A stretch of DNA of 64,000 nt, taken from contig NZ_JAFCMB010000008.1 of assembly GCF_018130145.1 (NCBI RefSeq), positions 124,001 to 188,000 of the forward strand, written 5' to 3'. Each line of letters starts with the position of its first letter. The first letter of the stretch is position 1. Of the stretch, positions 16,325 to 25,845 are shown one piece after another. The notes beneath the pieces were generated by a model. That model was not told where the DNA came from. It did not search any database and saw only the letters and a list, made by a program, of their open reading frames with translations. The DNA comes from Bradyrhizobium sp. AUGA SZCCT0176. GTDB taxonomy: Bacteria > Pseudomonadota > Alphaproteobacteria > Rhizobiales > Xanthobacteraceae. The position numbers and the translations under genes were made by a program.

Positions 16325-17302
16325 CTAACTGTCGGCCAACCCCAGCATCAGCCGCATGTTCTGCACGGCGGCTCCGGAGGCGCCCTTGCCGAGATTGTCG
16401 AGACGCGCGACGAGAACGGCTTGCGGATATTGCTCGCTCGCGAAGACGTACAGTTCGAGCTTGTTGGTCTCGTTCAGCGCCTCGGGTTCGATGCGTCCGG
16501 TTTTTGACGTCGCGTATTCGAGCGGCATCACGGAAACATATTTGCTGCCCGCGTACCGCTTTGCGAGTGCGGCATGCAGTTGGGCGCCATCGGGCTTGGC
16601 CGGAAGCGCGTCGAGATGCAACGGCACCGACACCAGCATGCCCTGCCGGTAGTTGCCGACCGACGGAACGAAAATCGGCCGCCGCGTCAGGCGCGAGTAA
16701 AGCTGCGTCTCCGGCAGATGTTTGTGCTCGAAGCCAAGGCCATAGAGCTCGAAGGACGGCGCGGTGCCGGCCTCGAAACTTTCGATCATCGACTTGCCGC
16801 CGCCGGAATAACCGCTGACGGCATTGATGGTGATCGGATAGTCCGCCGGCAGCAGACCGGCATCCACGAGTGGCCGCAGCAGCGCGATCCCGCCGGTCGG
16901 ATAGCAACCCGGGTTTGAGACTTTCCGTGCGCTCCGGATCTTGTCGGCCTGGTCAGGCGCGAGTTCCGCAAAACCGTAGGTCCAGTCGGGCGCGACGCGA
17001 AACGCCGTCGAGGCGTCGAGCACCTTGGGTCCCTTGGCGCCCATGCCGTCGATCAGCGCCACGGTTTCCTTCGCCGCATCGTCCGGCAGGCAGAGGATCA
17101 CGAGATCCACCTCCTCCATCAGCGCCCGCTTGGCGCCGGCGTCCTTGCGCTTGTCCTCGGCAATGCTCTTCAGCGCGACGTCGCCCTGCAGGCGCAGCCG
17201 CTCCTGAATACCAAGGCCCGTCGTTCCGGACGCGCCATCGACAAAGATGGTGGGCTTCCTGGTGTCGCCGATCGTTTGCGGCTTGATATCGGTCAGGGTC
17301 AT
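16325..17302 (-). CDS. argC: N-acetyl-gamma-glutamyl-phosphate reductase, type 2
   Basis: Reduces N-acetylglutamyl phosphate to the semialdehyde in arginine synthesis. The 325-residue protein has the NADP loop VDGASGTTGLGIQERL, the active-site Cys133 in VSNPGCYPTGGIALL, SGYSGGGKSMI, and a C-terminal QAVLVARLDNLGKGASGAAV signature with NLGKGASGAA. The length fits the shorter type 2 subfamily. Its ATG overlaps the paiB-like stop by four bases, so it is translated from the same mRNA. Confidence 0.95.
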   Translation of the reverse strand: MTLTDIKPQTIGDTRKPTIFVDGASGTTGLGIQERLRLQGDVALKSIAEDKRKDAGAKRALMEEVDLVILCLPDDAAKETVALIDGMGAKGPKVLDASTAFRVAPDWTYGFAELAPDQADKIRSARKVSNPGCYPTGGIALLRPLVDAGLLPADYPITINAVSGYSGGGKSMIESFEAGTAPSFELYGLGFEHKHLPETQLYSRLTRRPIFVPSVGNYRQGMLVSVPLHLDALPAKPDGAQLHAALAKRYAGSKYVSVMPLEYATSKTGRIEPEALNETNKLELYVFASEQYPQAVLVARLDNLGKGASGAAVQNMRLMLGLADS

Positions 17303-17994
17303 GGCGCGTTCCTTTCAAGCGTCGTCGCTTCGTTCGTTGCTGCTGTGTCGGTAATGTCGGTCATGAAAGCCTGCGGGCGCGCCTCGCGCATCAGGCCCGC
17401 AATCTCGGCTGCATCAGCTTCACCCTGTGACGCCAGCGCATTGCTGATGGCTGAGTAGTCGGCGTCGGATTTGTGCTGGTTCAATTTGAAGCTGCCCTCG
17501 ATCTCTTCAACCGTCATCACCAGTCCCACGATCGCCTTCTTCATGGCGTCCAGCCGCCCGGCCGTCATTTTCGACGACAACCAGGGCTTCTTCGGCAACA
17601 GCCAGTTTTCGAACTTGGCGCTGAGCGTCTCGATCTGCTCGGCCAGTTCGTCGTCGGACAGTGCCCGTACCGTGCCCGTCAGGTGCACGGCCTGATAGAG
17701 CCAGGTCGGCACTTGATCGGGCGAGACGTACCAGTCGGGCGACACATAGGCATCCGCGCCGTTCACGGCCAGCAGCCAGGACGAGGTCCCGCCGGCAAGC
17801 TTTACCAGCGGATTATGACGGGCAACATGAAACAGCGCGCGCGGCGTCCCGTCATCGGCAAAGCCGAGATAGAACGGCAGCGGTGAGGCAATCGGCTTGG
17901 CGCCATCCCACGCGCAGACGAGGCCAAAGCCGCGCGCTTCCGCAAACGCCAGGCTGGCGGCACGGTCGGGCTTGAACGGAGGCGGCGTATACAT
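17299..17994 (-). CDS. PaiB-like FMN-binding negative transcriptional regulator
   Basis: A 231-residue protein starting MYTPPPFKPDRAASLAFAEA, characteristic of the PaiB family, with LPFYLG, ALFHVARHNP, VSPDWYVSPDQVPTWLYQAV and LNQHKSDADY motifs of the FMN-binding split-barrel fold. PaiB of Bacillus represses protease and sporulation genes; in proteobacteria the role is unclear and polyamine or flavin binding is only assumed. It is coupled to argC by an ATGA overlap, an uncommon pairing. Confidence 0.9.
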   Translation of the reverse strand: MYTPPPFKPDRAASLAFAEARGFGLVCAWDGAKPIASPLPFYLGFADDGTPRALFHVARHNPLVKLAGGTSSWLLAVNGADAYVSPDWYVSPDQVPTWLYQAVHLTGTVRALSDDELAEQIETLSAKFENWLLPKKPWLSSKMTAGRLDAMKKAIVGLVMTVEEIEGSFKLNQHKSDADYSAISNALASQGEADAAEIAGLMREARPQAFMTDITDTAATNEATTLERNAP

Positions 17995-18226
17995 TTCAAA
18001 CTCCTGCTTGACGTAGGAGCCGCCAGATCAAACCGCGTGTCTTGAAGGGAAAGAGCCGCGGATCGTATCCGGCGGCAGAGGCGATGATCTTAAACGCAGA
18101 CAACCGCCCATACCGCGACAATGCGGCGGCGGCAGGCGATGATGCTGGTCGAAGCGTTGATCATGGGCGTGCCTATAGGGCCGCGCGGTTCCACCGTCAA
18201 GCCAAAACACCGGGGAAGAACACAAC

Positions 18227-18246
18227 GGCCGCCCCGAAGGGCGGCC
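18227..18246 (-). terminator. Intrinsic terminator of the metallo-hydrolase gene
   Basis: GGCCGCCC (18227-18234) and GGGCGGCC (18239-18246) form a perfect 8-bp stem with a CGAA loop. Read on the minus strand it lies 28 bp past the stop and is followed by GTTGTGTTCTTCC, so a moderate U-rich tail is present. Confidence 0.65.
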
Positions 18247-18274
18247 TTGGCTCGATCGTTGGGGCAAGGAAAGC

Positions 18275-19264
18275 CTAAATCACCGGGTTCCAATGCGCTG
18301 GCACCACGCGATACCCACTGCCGTCCTTCTCCACATTCCCAAGGCCCGGGAACGGATAGTGGAAGCCCTGCACCATGAGCTTTTCCGCCACGACCATGTC
18401 GTAGGTCTTGCGCCGGGCCTTCTCGGCCATGGCGGCGTCCTGGTCGAAGAAGGCGTGCCAGCCCGGATTGGCGGCGAAGAGATAGGGGATGTTGGTGACA
18501 TCCGACTGGACGAACACCTTCCCCGAACCCGACGACAATACATAGGAGGTGTGACCCGGGGTGTGGCCGGCGGTTTCCACGGCGAGCAGACCAGGGACAA
18601 CGTCCTTGCCCCACTCGTACGGTGTCACCTTCTTCTTGAGGCCTGCGTCGAAAACGCGACGGGCATTCGCGAACACACCCTTCATGCGTTCAGTGGTCTG
18701 CTTGCCCATCTCGCCGTCGTCCATGAAATATTTCCATTCAGTGGCGGGCACCAACACCTCGGCGTTGGGGAATGCCAACACGTTCTCCGCGGTCAGAAGT
18801 CCGTTGATGTGATCACCGTGGAAATGCGAGATCACCACCATGTCGACGGACTTCGGATCGATGCCGGCCGCGGCCATATTGGTTGCGAACTGGCCGACCG
18901 CGCCCTTGCTGGAGGCGAAGGCGCCCGGGCCGTTACCGGTGTCGAGAACGATCAGCTTGCCGCCGGAGTTGATGACCAGCGGTCCGAACTGGATGCTGAC
19001 CTTGTCTTTCGGCATGTGGGCTTTCTCGAGCGCCGCGGCGACCTCCTCCTTCTTCACGTTGGTGATGAAGCTATCGCCGAGCGCAAACGTGTTCACACCG
19101 TCGGAAATGACGGTCACCTGCGCGTCCCCCACTTTGTAACGATAGAAGCTCGGCGCCTGTTTGTCGGCCATCGGCGCGGCCGCCTTGGCCGGCATGCTGG
19201 GCAACAGAGGCGAAGCAGCGAGAGCCGCGGCACCGGCGAGTGCGTAACGTCGTGTCAAATCCAT
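18275..19264 (-). CDS. Exported metallo-beta-lactamase-fold hydrolase
   Basis: A 329-residue protein with a signal sequence containing a twin-arginine-like start (MDLTRRYALAGAAALAASPL) ending near AKA. The zinc-binding motif HxHxDH is H147, H149, D151, H152 in VISHFHGDHINGL; further ligands are likely His in AGHTPGHTSYV, Asp in VQSDVTN and His in QGFHYPFPG. This resembles the QuiP or lactonase-like MBL proteins of rhizobia. Periplasmic hydrolysis of a lactone or ester is possible; substrate not known. Confidence 0.88.
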   Translation of the reverse strand: MDLTRRYALAGAAALAASPLLPSMPAKAAAPMADKQAPSFYRYKVGDAQVTVISDGVNTFALGDSFITNVKKEEVAAALEKAHMPKDKVSIQFGPLVINSGGKLIVLDTGNGPGAFASSKGAVGQFATNMAAAGIDPKSVDMVVISHFHGDHINGLLTAENVLAFPNAEVLVPATEWKYFMDDGEMGKQTTERMKGVFANARRVFDAGLKKKVTPYEWGKDVVPGLLAVETAGHTPGHTSYVLSSGSGKVFVQSDVTNIPYLFAANPGWHAFFDQDAAMAEKARRKTYDMVVAEKLMVQGFHYPFPGLGNVEKDGSGYRVVPAHWNPVI

Positions 19265-19479
19265 GTGATGTCCTCCAGTGAGACGATGAATGCGGTTCGC
19301 GGGATTTTCCGCTTATCGACGTGTCCGTGTGACGTGTTCTCGGCCCTGGTTGCCGCCGCTTCTACCAGCCCTTAAGTGCTGGCGCGATGACGCCGGTGCG
19401 ACGGCAGGCAGCCCGGTGTTCCCCATCATGAGAGCTAACCCCTGCCCCCGGCGGCTTATTCCGGCAGGGCGAGCTTGCG

Positions 19480-20010
19480 TCACAACAACCGCCACACCCA
19501 TTCGATGATGTGCGCGATCACGTCGCCAAACAGCAACAACGCTGCCGACCAGACCAGCGCGGAGACGAAATTGGCGATCTGGAATGGCCAATACGGCATC
19601 TCGAAAATGCCGGCTGCGAGCGGCACCGACGCCCGCAGCGGTCCAAAGAACCGCCCGATGAAAATGGAGGGCACGCCCCACTTTTTTACAAAGGCCTCGC
19701 CGCGCGGCAGGATTTCCGGATAGCGCGACAGCGGCCAGATCTGAGCGACCTGCTCCTTGTATTTGAAGCCGAACCAATAGGAGACCCAGTCACCGAGCCC
19801 CGCGCCAATGCCGCCGGCAATCCAGATCGGCCAGAAGTTGATGCCGCTGACGCCCATCAGGGCGCCGATCGCGACCAGAGCCCCCCAGGCCGGAACGACC
19901 AGTGAGACGAACGCCAGCGATTCGCCGAACGCCAGCAGCAGCACAACCGGTGCTGCCCAGGCCTGATGATCGCGCACGAAATCAGCCAGGGCGCGCGCAA
20001 AATCTTGCAT
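19480..20010 (-). CDS. DedA-family membrane protein
   Basis: A 176-residue protein with five or so hydrophobic segments and DedA signatures: FGESLAFVSLVVPAWGAL near the N-terminus, GAGLGDWVSYWFGF, and FIGRFFGPLRASVPLAAGI, the F/GRFxGxxR motif with its key arginine. DedA proteins are implicated in phospholipid or polyprenyl-phosphate translocation and membrane potential. It stands alone, divergent from parE. Confidence 0.92.
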   Translation of the reverse strand: MQDFARALADFVRDHQAWAAPVVLLLAFGESLAFVSLVVPAWGALVAIGALMGVSGINFWPIWIAGGIGAGLGDWVSYWFGFKYKEQVAQIWPLSRYPEILPRGEAFVKKWGVPSIFIGRFFGPLRASVPLAAGIFEMPYWPFQIANFVSALVWSAALLLFGDVIAHIIEWVWRLL

Positions 20011-20182
20011 CCCTTAAACGCCTTCCCAGCCCCAATCCGGCCATTGAATCAAACCCGCGAGCCCATGGCCTTGGAACAGGTACGCCAGCCCGTTGCGTGA
20101 CTTCAAGTCACAAAGGCGGACGCGGTGCGTGATTTACCCCCTCTCCCGTGTTCCGCCCTGACAACAGCACTTATCTCGTGGT

Positions 20183-20229
20183 ACGGCCGGCCCGAGCGGT
20201 TGCAGCGTTCGGCCCGGCCGTCACTTTTT
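20183..20229 (+). terminator. Terminator-like hairpin upstream of parE
   Basis: ACGGCCGGCCCGA (20183-20195) pairs with TCGGCCCGGCCGT (20209-20221) with one mismatch, followed by CAC and five T. No plus-strand gene is seen before it, so it may be an attenuator in the parE leader or the end of an unannotated transcript. Confidence 0.45.
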
Positions 20230-20298
20230 AAGCCCATCCGTGGCATAGTCAGACAGATCGATTCGCTGCGCCAGGTTGCGCGCATCACATGAAGAACC

Positions 20299-22356
<2,058 letters not shown>

Positions 22357-22500
22357 CCTCCGGGGCGATCTCGGCGACGGCACGCGATTGTCGGGCTTTG
22401 CCAGCCATCATTCGGCCTGTTTCACCCCATGGGGCACCTGATCGTGCCTATTTTTCAGGCTCTTTCCCGCGGTTCCTTTTCGAGCGGATGTGTTCTCCCC

Positions 22501-22632
22501 GCAACAGCATTTTAGATGGAACCGCGTATATTCCCGGTACTGGGTTTATGGAATCGGTGCAAGCGCACCGTTTGGGCGGTCGTTTACGACGCTTAATTTT
22601 GAGGGTTTCGACAATGAAGAAATTTGTGATCG
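22501..22632 (+). repeat. Duplicated outer-membrane-gene leader, copy 1
   Basis: About 130 bases from GCAACAGCAT to the first codons of the barrel gene are closely similar to 23550-23682, including AATCGGTGCAAGCGCACC, TTTGGGCGGTCG and TTTACGACGCTTAA just before the GAGGG ribosome site. Promoter and 5' UTR probably lie within it. Confidence 0.8.
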
Positions 22633-23432
22633 CTCTGACCGCGCTGGCAGCATTGACTGCCCCGGCTCTGGCGGCCGACATGGCTCCCCGTTATGCCAAG
22701 GCTCCGGCTCCGGTTGTACCGGCCGTAAGCTGGACCGGCTGCTGGATCAGCGGCGGTGGCGGTTACGGCATCTCCCGTACCGACCGCGACTCGCGCGATT
22801 TTGCTGCGCCGAACGCCCTCAACGTGCTGAACAACACGTCCGGTTCGGATGGCTGGTTGGCAACGGCTGGGGCCGGCTGCGATTATCAGTTCAGCGGTCG
22901 CTGGGTTGTCGGCGCGTTCGCCGACGGCACCTACTCCGACATCAAGGGTGACCACGCTTGGCGCGTGTTCGGTCCCAGCGCGACCTTCGTCGGCGAATCG
23001 AAGATGGATTGGAACTGGGCTGTTGGCGGTCGCATCGGTTATCTCGTGACCCCGTCGTTCCTGACCTACTTCAACGCCGGCTACACGCAGGCTCATACCG
23101 AAGCCTATAATTTGCGAGAGATCACTACGGCCACCGCAACCGGCCTTACGGTTCCGGGCCGGACCTTCGATGGATTCTTCGTCGGCAGCGGCTTCGAATA
23201 TCAGCTCGACTTCCTGCCGGGCCTGTTCGTAAAGAGCGAAGGTCGCGCTTCCTGGTACGATCGCAAGGACTCGCGCCTCACCTGTACGGCTGTTGGCGGC
23301 CGGTGCGGCGCTGCTGATCTTGGTACCGACCCGTTCGGCAACATCGACTCACGGAAAATGGTCGTCTACACCGCGAAGACCGAGCTGGTTTATCGCTTCA
23401 ACTGGGGTGGCCCGGTCGTTGCGAAGTACTGA
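22614..23432 (+). CDS. Outer membrane beta-barrel protein (Omp25/RopB-like)
   Basis: A 272-residue protein: signal peptide MKKFVIALTALAALTAPALA cut at ALA-AD, a Pro-rich linker RYAKAPAPVVPAV, then a barrel opening SWTGCWISGGGGYG and ending ELVYRFNWGGPVVAKY, whose final aromatic Tyr is the BAM recognition residue. Alternating strands (WNWAVGGRIGYLVTPSFLTY FNAG) fit an 8-stranded barrel. The ATG at 22614 follows GAGGGTTTCGACA. It is the first of a cluster of paralogues and has its own leader and terminator. Confidence 0.9.
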   Translation: MKKFVIALTALAALTAPALAADMAPRYAKAPAPVVPAVSWTGCWISGGGGYGISRTDRDSRDFAAPNALNVLNNTSGSDGWLATAGAGCDYQFSGRWVVGAFADGTYSDIKGDHAWRVFGPSATFVGESKMDWNWAVGGRIGYLVTPSFLTYFNAGYTQAHTEAYNLREITTATATGLTVPGRTFDGFFVGSGFEYQLDFLPGLFVKSEGRASWYDRKDSRLTCTAVGGRCGAADLGTDPFGNIDSRKMVVYTAKTELVYRFNWGGPVVAKY

Positions 23433-23457
23433 TCTTTGCTAAATCAGCAACTCAAAA

Positions 23458-23484
23458 GCCCCGGCATCGTCCGGGGCTTTTTTG
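23458..23484 (+). terminator. Intrinsic terminator of the first barrel gene
   Basis: AGCCCCGG (23458-23465) and CCGGGGCT (23472-23479) with a CATCGT loop, followed by six T. Almost the same terminator follows the next barrel gene. Confidence 0.92.
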
Positions 23485-23549
23485 TGCGCAAGGCAGCCAA
23501 CAGGTTCGGTAGGGCAGCTGATCGGTTTTTCCAGGCATGTGGCCGCTCT

Positions 23550-23682
23550 GCAACAGCATTTCAGGCGGAACTGCGTATAGTCCTGACACTGGGTTTCGGG
23601 AATCGGTGCAAGCGCACCATTTGGGCGGTCGGTTTACGACGCTTAAGATTGAGGGTTTGAATAATGAAGAAATTAGCGATCG
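23550..23682 (+). repeat. Duplicated outer-membrane-gene leader, copy 2
   Basis: The partner of the leader at 22501-22632, offset 1049 bp, with scattered substitutions and one extra G in CGGTCGG. Together with the barrel genes and matching terminators it shows that a whole transcription unit of about 1 kb was duplicated in tandem. Confidence 0.8.
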
Positions 23683-24476
23683 CTCTGACCGCAGTTGCGG
23701 CATTCAGCGCTCCGGCTCTCGCAGCCGACATGGCCCCCCGCTATGCCAAGGCTCCGGCTCCGGTGGCGATGGCTCCGAGCTGGACGGGCTTTTACATTTT
23801 CGGCGGTGGCGGCGGCGGCGTCTGGGATGCCAACGGAGGCGTCGATGCTACCGCGACCGGTACTTGCATTATTTGCACGAACACCCGGACGGGTGGTGAT
23901 GGATGGTTCGGCACTGTCGGCGTTGGTTATGACTGGCAAGCGAGCCCATCGTGGGTGTTCGGCGTGTTCGGCGACGGCACGTTTGGCAGCCTCAAGGGCA
24001 ATATCGGCGATGCGGGCGTGATCGGCGCAGGTTCGATTACCGGGGGTATCGTCGGTACCACCAAGATGGAAACCGCCTGGGCCGTCGGTGCTCGCCTCGG
24101 CTATCTCGTCGCCCCGAACGTTCTGTCCTACGTCAACGCCGGTTACACCGGAACGTATTGGACGGGCAGCACGCTGCTGAATTCGGACACCGGTACTGCT
24201 TCCGGTCTGCACACCGATCGCTTCAACACCGGTGGCGCGTTCGTCGGCGGCGGCGTCGAGAACAACCTGAACATCTTCGGTATCACCGCGCCGGGCTGGT
24301 TCATGAAAACTGAATATCGCGCTGCCTATCTCGACAGCAAGCGTCTCTCGGAACGCCTTGATGGCACCAACGCCCTGTTTGGCCGCGATATCACGTTCAA
24401 GCCTTTCGTGCAGACCATCAGCACCTCGCTGGTCTACCGCTTCAACTGGGGTGGCCCGGTCGTCGCCAAGTACTGA
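23664..24476 (+). CDS. Outer membrane beta-barrel protein, tandem paralogue
   Basis: A 270-residue protein with signal MKKLAIALTAVAAFSAPALA, linker RYAKAPAPVAMAP, barrel start SWTGFYIFGGGGGG and C-terminus SLVYRFNWGGPVVAKY. Signal, linker and C-terminus are nearly the same as in the preceding gene while the middle (loops such as ATGTCIICTNTRTG) has diverged, as expected if surface loops vary under selection. Independent leader and terminator. Confidence 0.9.
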   Translation: MKKLAIALTAVAAFSAPALAADMAPRYAKAPAPVAMAPSWTGFYIFGGGGGGVWDANGGVDATATGTCIICTNTRTGGDGWFGTVGVGYDWQASPSWVFGVFGDGTFGSLKGNIGDAGVIGAGSITGGIVGTTKMETAWAVGARLGYLVAPNVLSYVNAGYTGTYWTGSTLLNSDTGTASGLHTDRFNTGGAFVGGGVENNLNIFGITAPGWFMKTEYRAAYLDSKRLSERLDGTNALFGRDITFKPFVQTISTSLVYRFNWGGPVVAKY

Positions 24477-24512
24477 TCGACATATTGATCTCTGCTAAAT
24501 CAGCAGCTCAAA

Positions 24513-24540
24513 AGCCCCGGCATCATCCGGGGCTTTTTTT
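24513..24540 (+). terminator. Intrinsic terminator of the second barrel gene
   Basis: AGCCCCGG (24513-24520) and CCGGGGCT (24527-24534) around CATCAT, running into seven T. Confidence 0.92.
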
Positions 24541-24769
24541 GTGTCTGGTTGCGTGAGGTCGTTGCCGCGCCCGCATGCTCCTGGCCCGAGTTGCAGTCTT
24601 GAGCTGCTGGTAAGCGCGGCGCAGCCTGCCCCCGATCATCAGTCTCCTGATCATTTCCGCCCTTGCCGAAGCCGCCCGCTTTGTATTCGATCGACAGCCT
24701 CGGTCGGCCTCGGCAATGGTTTCCGGGGACGCCGGTCAAGCCGTTCGAAAGCGGCAGCGGGGAGTATCC

Positions 24770-24955
24770 ATGGCCAGATTGCTCTTGATCGTTGGCTTTC
24801 TAGCGCTCGCCGTCGGCCTGCTCTGGATCGGCCAGGGCACCGGCGCGATCACCTGGCCGCAATCGAGCTTCATGGTCAACCAGCTGCAATGGGCGGGCTA
24901 TGGTGCCGTGCTCGGCGCCGTCGGCCTGATCCTGATCTGGCAAGGCAAGAGCTGA
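24770..24955 (+). CDS. Small two-helix membrane protein, unknown function
   Basis: A 61-residue protein with GGGGAG six bases before the ATG. Two hydrophobic helices (MARLLLIVGFLALAVGLLWI and AGYGAVLGAVGLILIWQG) are linked by a polar GTGAITWPQSSFMVNQLQW turn. A longer in-frame start upstream lacks a ribosome site. Conserved small proteins of this design occur in Bradyrhizobium, but the function is not known. It is 37 bp before the SDR gene and may be cotranscribed. Confidence 0.75.
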   Translation: MARLLLIVGFLALAVGLLWIGQGTGAITWPQSSFMVNQLQWAGYGAVLGAVGLILIWQGKS

Positions 24956-24992
24956 TCGCGGCTCTGTCGATAACAACAATGGGACAACAACA

Positions 24993-25763
24993 ATGAAAGC
25001 AAAACTTTTCGATCTCAGCGGCAAGGTGGCCATCGTCACCGGCGGCAATGGCGGCATCGGGCTCGGCATGGCCCGCGGTTTGGCGGACGCCGGCGCCGCG
25101 ATTGCGGTTGTCGGGCGCAATGAAGCCAAATCGGTTGCCGCAGCCGCCGAGCTCACGCGCAGCGGCGCCAAGGCCATTTCGGTGGTCGCAGATGTCACCG
25201 ACAAGGCGGCGGTTGACGCCATGGCCGCGCGCGTGGCCGGCGAACTCGGGCGGATCGACATCCTCGTCAACAATGCGGGCATCAGCATCCGCAAACCACC
25301 GCACGTGCTCGATCTCGCCGAGTGGAACAGCGTGATCCAGACCAACCTCACCAGCGCCTTCCTGGTCTCGCAGGCGGTCTACCCTGCGATGAAGCAAGCG
25401 GGCGGCGGCAAGGTCATTAATATCGGTTCGATGATGTCGATCTTCGGCGCCAGTTTTGCGTCAGCCTACGCGGCGAGCAAGGGCGGCATCGTGCAGTTCA
25501 CGCGCGCCTGCGCGGTGGCCTGGGCCCCGGACAACATCCAGGTCAACGCGGTGCTGCCGGGCTGGATCGACACCGATCTCACCAGGGGCGCCCGCGCGCA
25601 GATCGACGGGCTGCACGACAAGGTGCTGGCGCGCACGCCGGCGGCGCGTTGGGGCGTGATCGACGATTTCGCCGGCATTGCGGTGTTTCTGTCTTCGCCC
25701 GCCTCCGACTTCACCACCGGCACCGCGATCCCGATCGACGGCGGTTTCTCGGTCATGGGATAG
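24993..25763 (+). CDS. Short-chain dehydrogenase/reductase
   Basis: A 256-residue classical SDR. The cofactor loop is VTGGNGGIGLGMA; NNAG follows at about residue 90; the catalytic set is Ser in INIGSMMSIFG and Tyr-x-x-x-Lys in SAYAASKGGIVQF; the C-terminus is GTAIPIDGGFSVMG. An Arg (VVGRNEAK) after strand 2 suggests NADP or mixed use. It resembles 2-deoxy-D-gluconate or glucose dehydrogenase-like members, but the substrate cannot be set. Confidence 0.92.
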   Translation: MKAKLFDLSGKVAIVTGGNGGIGLGMARGLADAGAAIAVVGRNEAKSVAAAAELTRSGAKAISVVADVTDKAAVDAMAARVAGELGRIDILVNNAGISIRKPPHVLDLAEWNSVIQTNLTSAFLVSQAVYPAMKQAGGGKVINIGSMMSIFGASFASAYAASKGGIVQFTRACAVAWAPDNIQVNAVLPGWIDTDLTRGARAQIDGLHDKVLARTPAARWGVIDDFAGIAVFLSSPASDFTTGTAIPIDGGFSVMG

Positions 25764-25795
25764 CGCCGACGTCACACTGACGCACTTCCGCAACG

Positions 25796-25824
25796 AAAAA
25801 GCCCCGGACATGCCGGGGCTTTTT
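25796..25824. terminator. Bidirectional terminator between the SDR and double-barrel genes
   Basis: AAAAAGCCCCGG (25796-25807) and CCGGGGCTTTTT (25813-25824) form a 12-bp stem with an ACATG loop; T-runs face both ways, serving the convergent genes on either side. Confidence 0.93.
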
Positions 25825-25845
25825 CGGCTGCCGATTGAGCAGCAA

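Noticed and set aside
15543..16907. Extended 454-codon frame including the methyltransferase
   Set aside because: The upstream part overlaps argC antisense and the argC-tail remnant; the GTG at 16136 with a good ribosome site fits the family start.
18090..18274. Possible short leader ORF MINASTSIIACRRRIVAVW upstream of the paiB-like gene
   Set aside because: No ribosome site and no arginine-rich attenuator structure that would fit argC control; the region is best left as intergenic.
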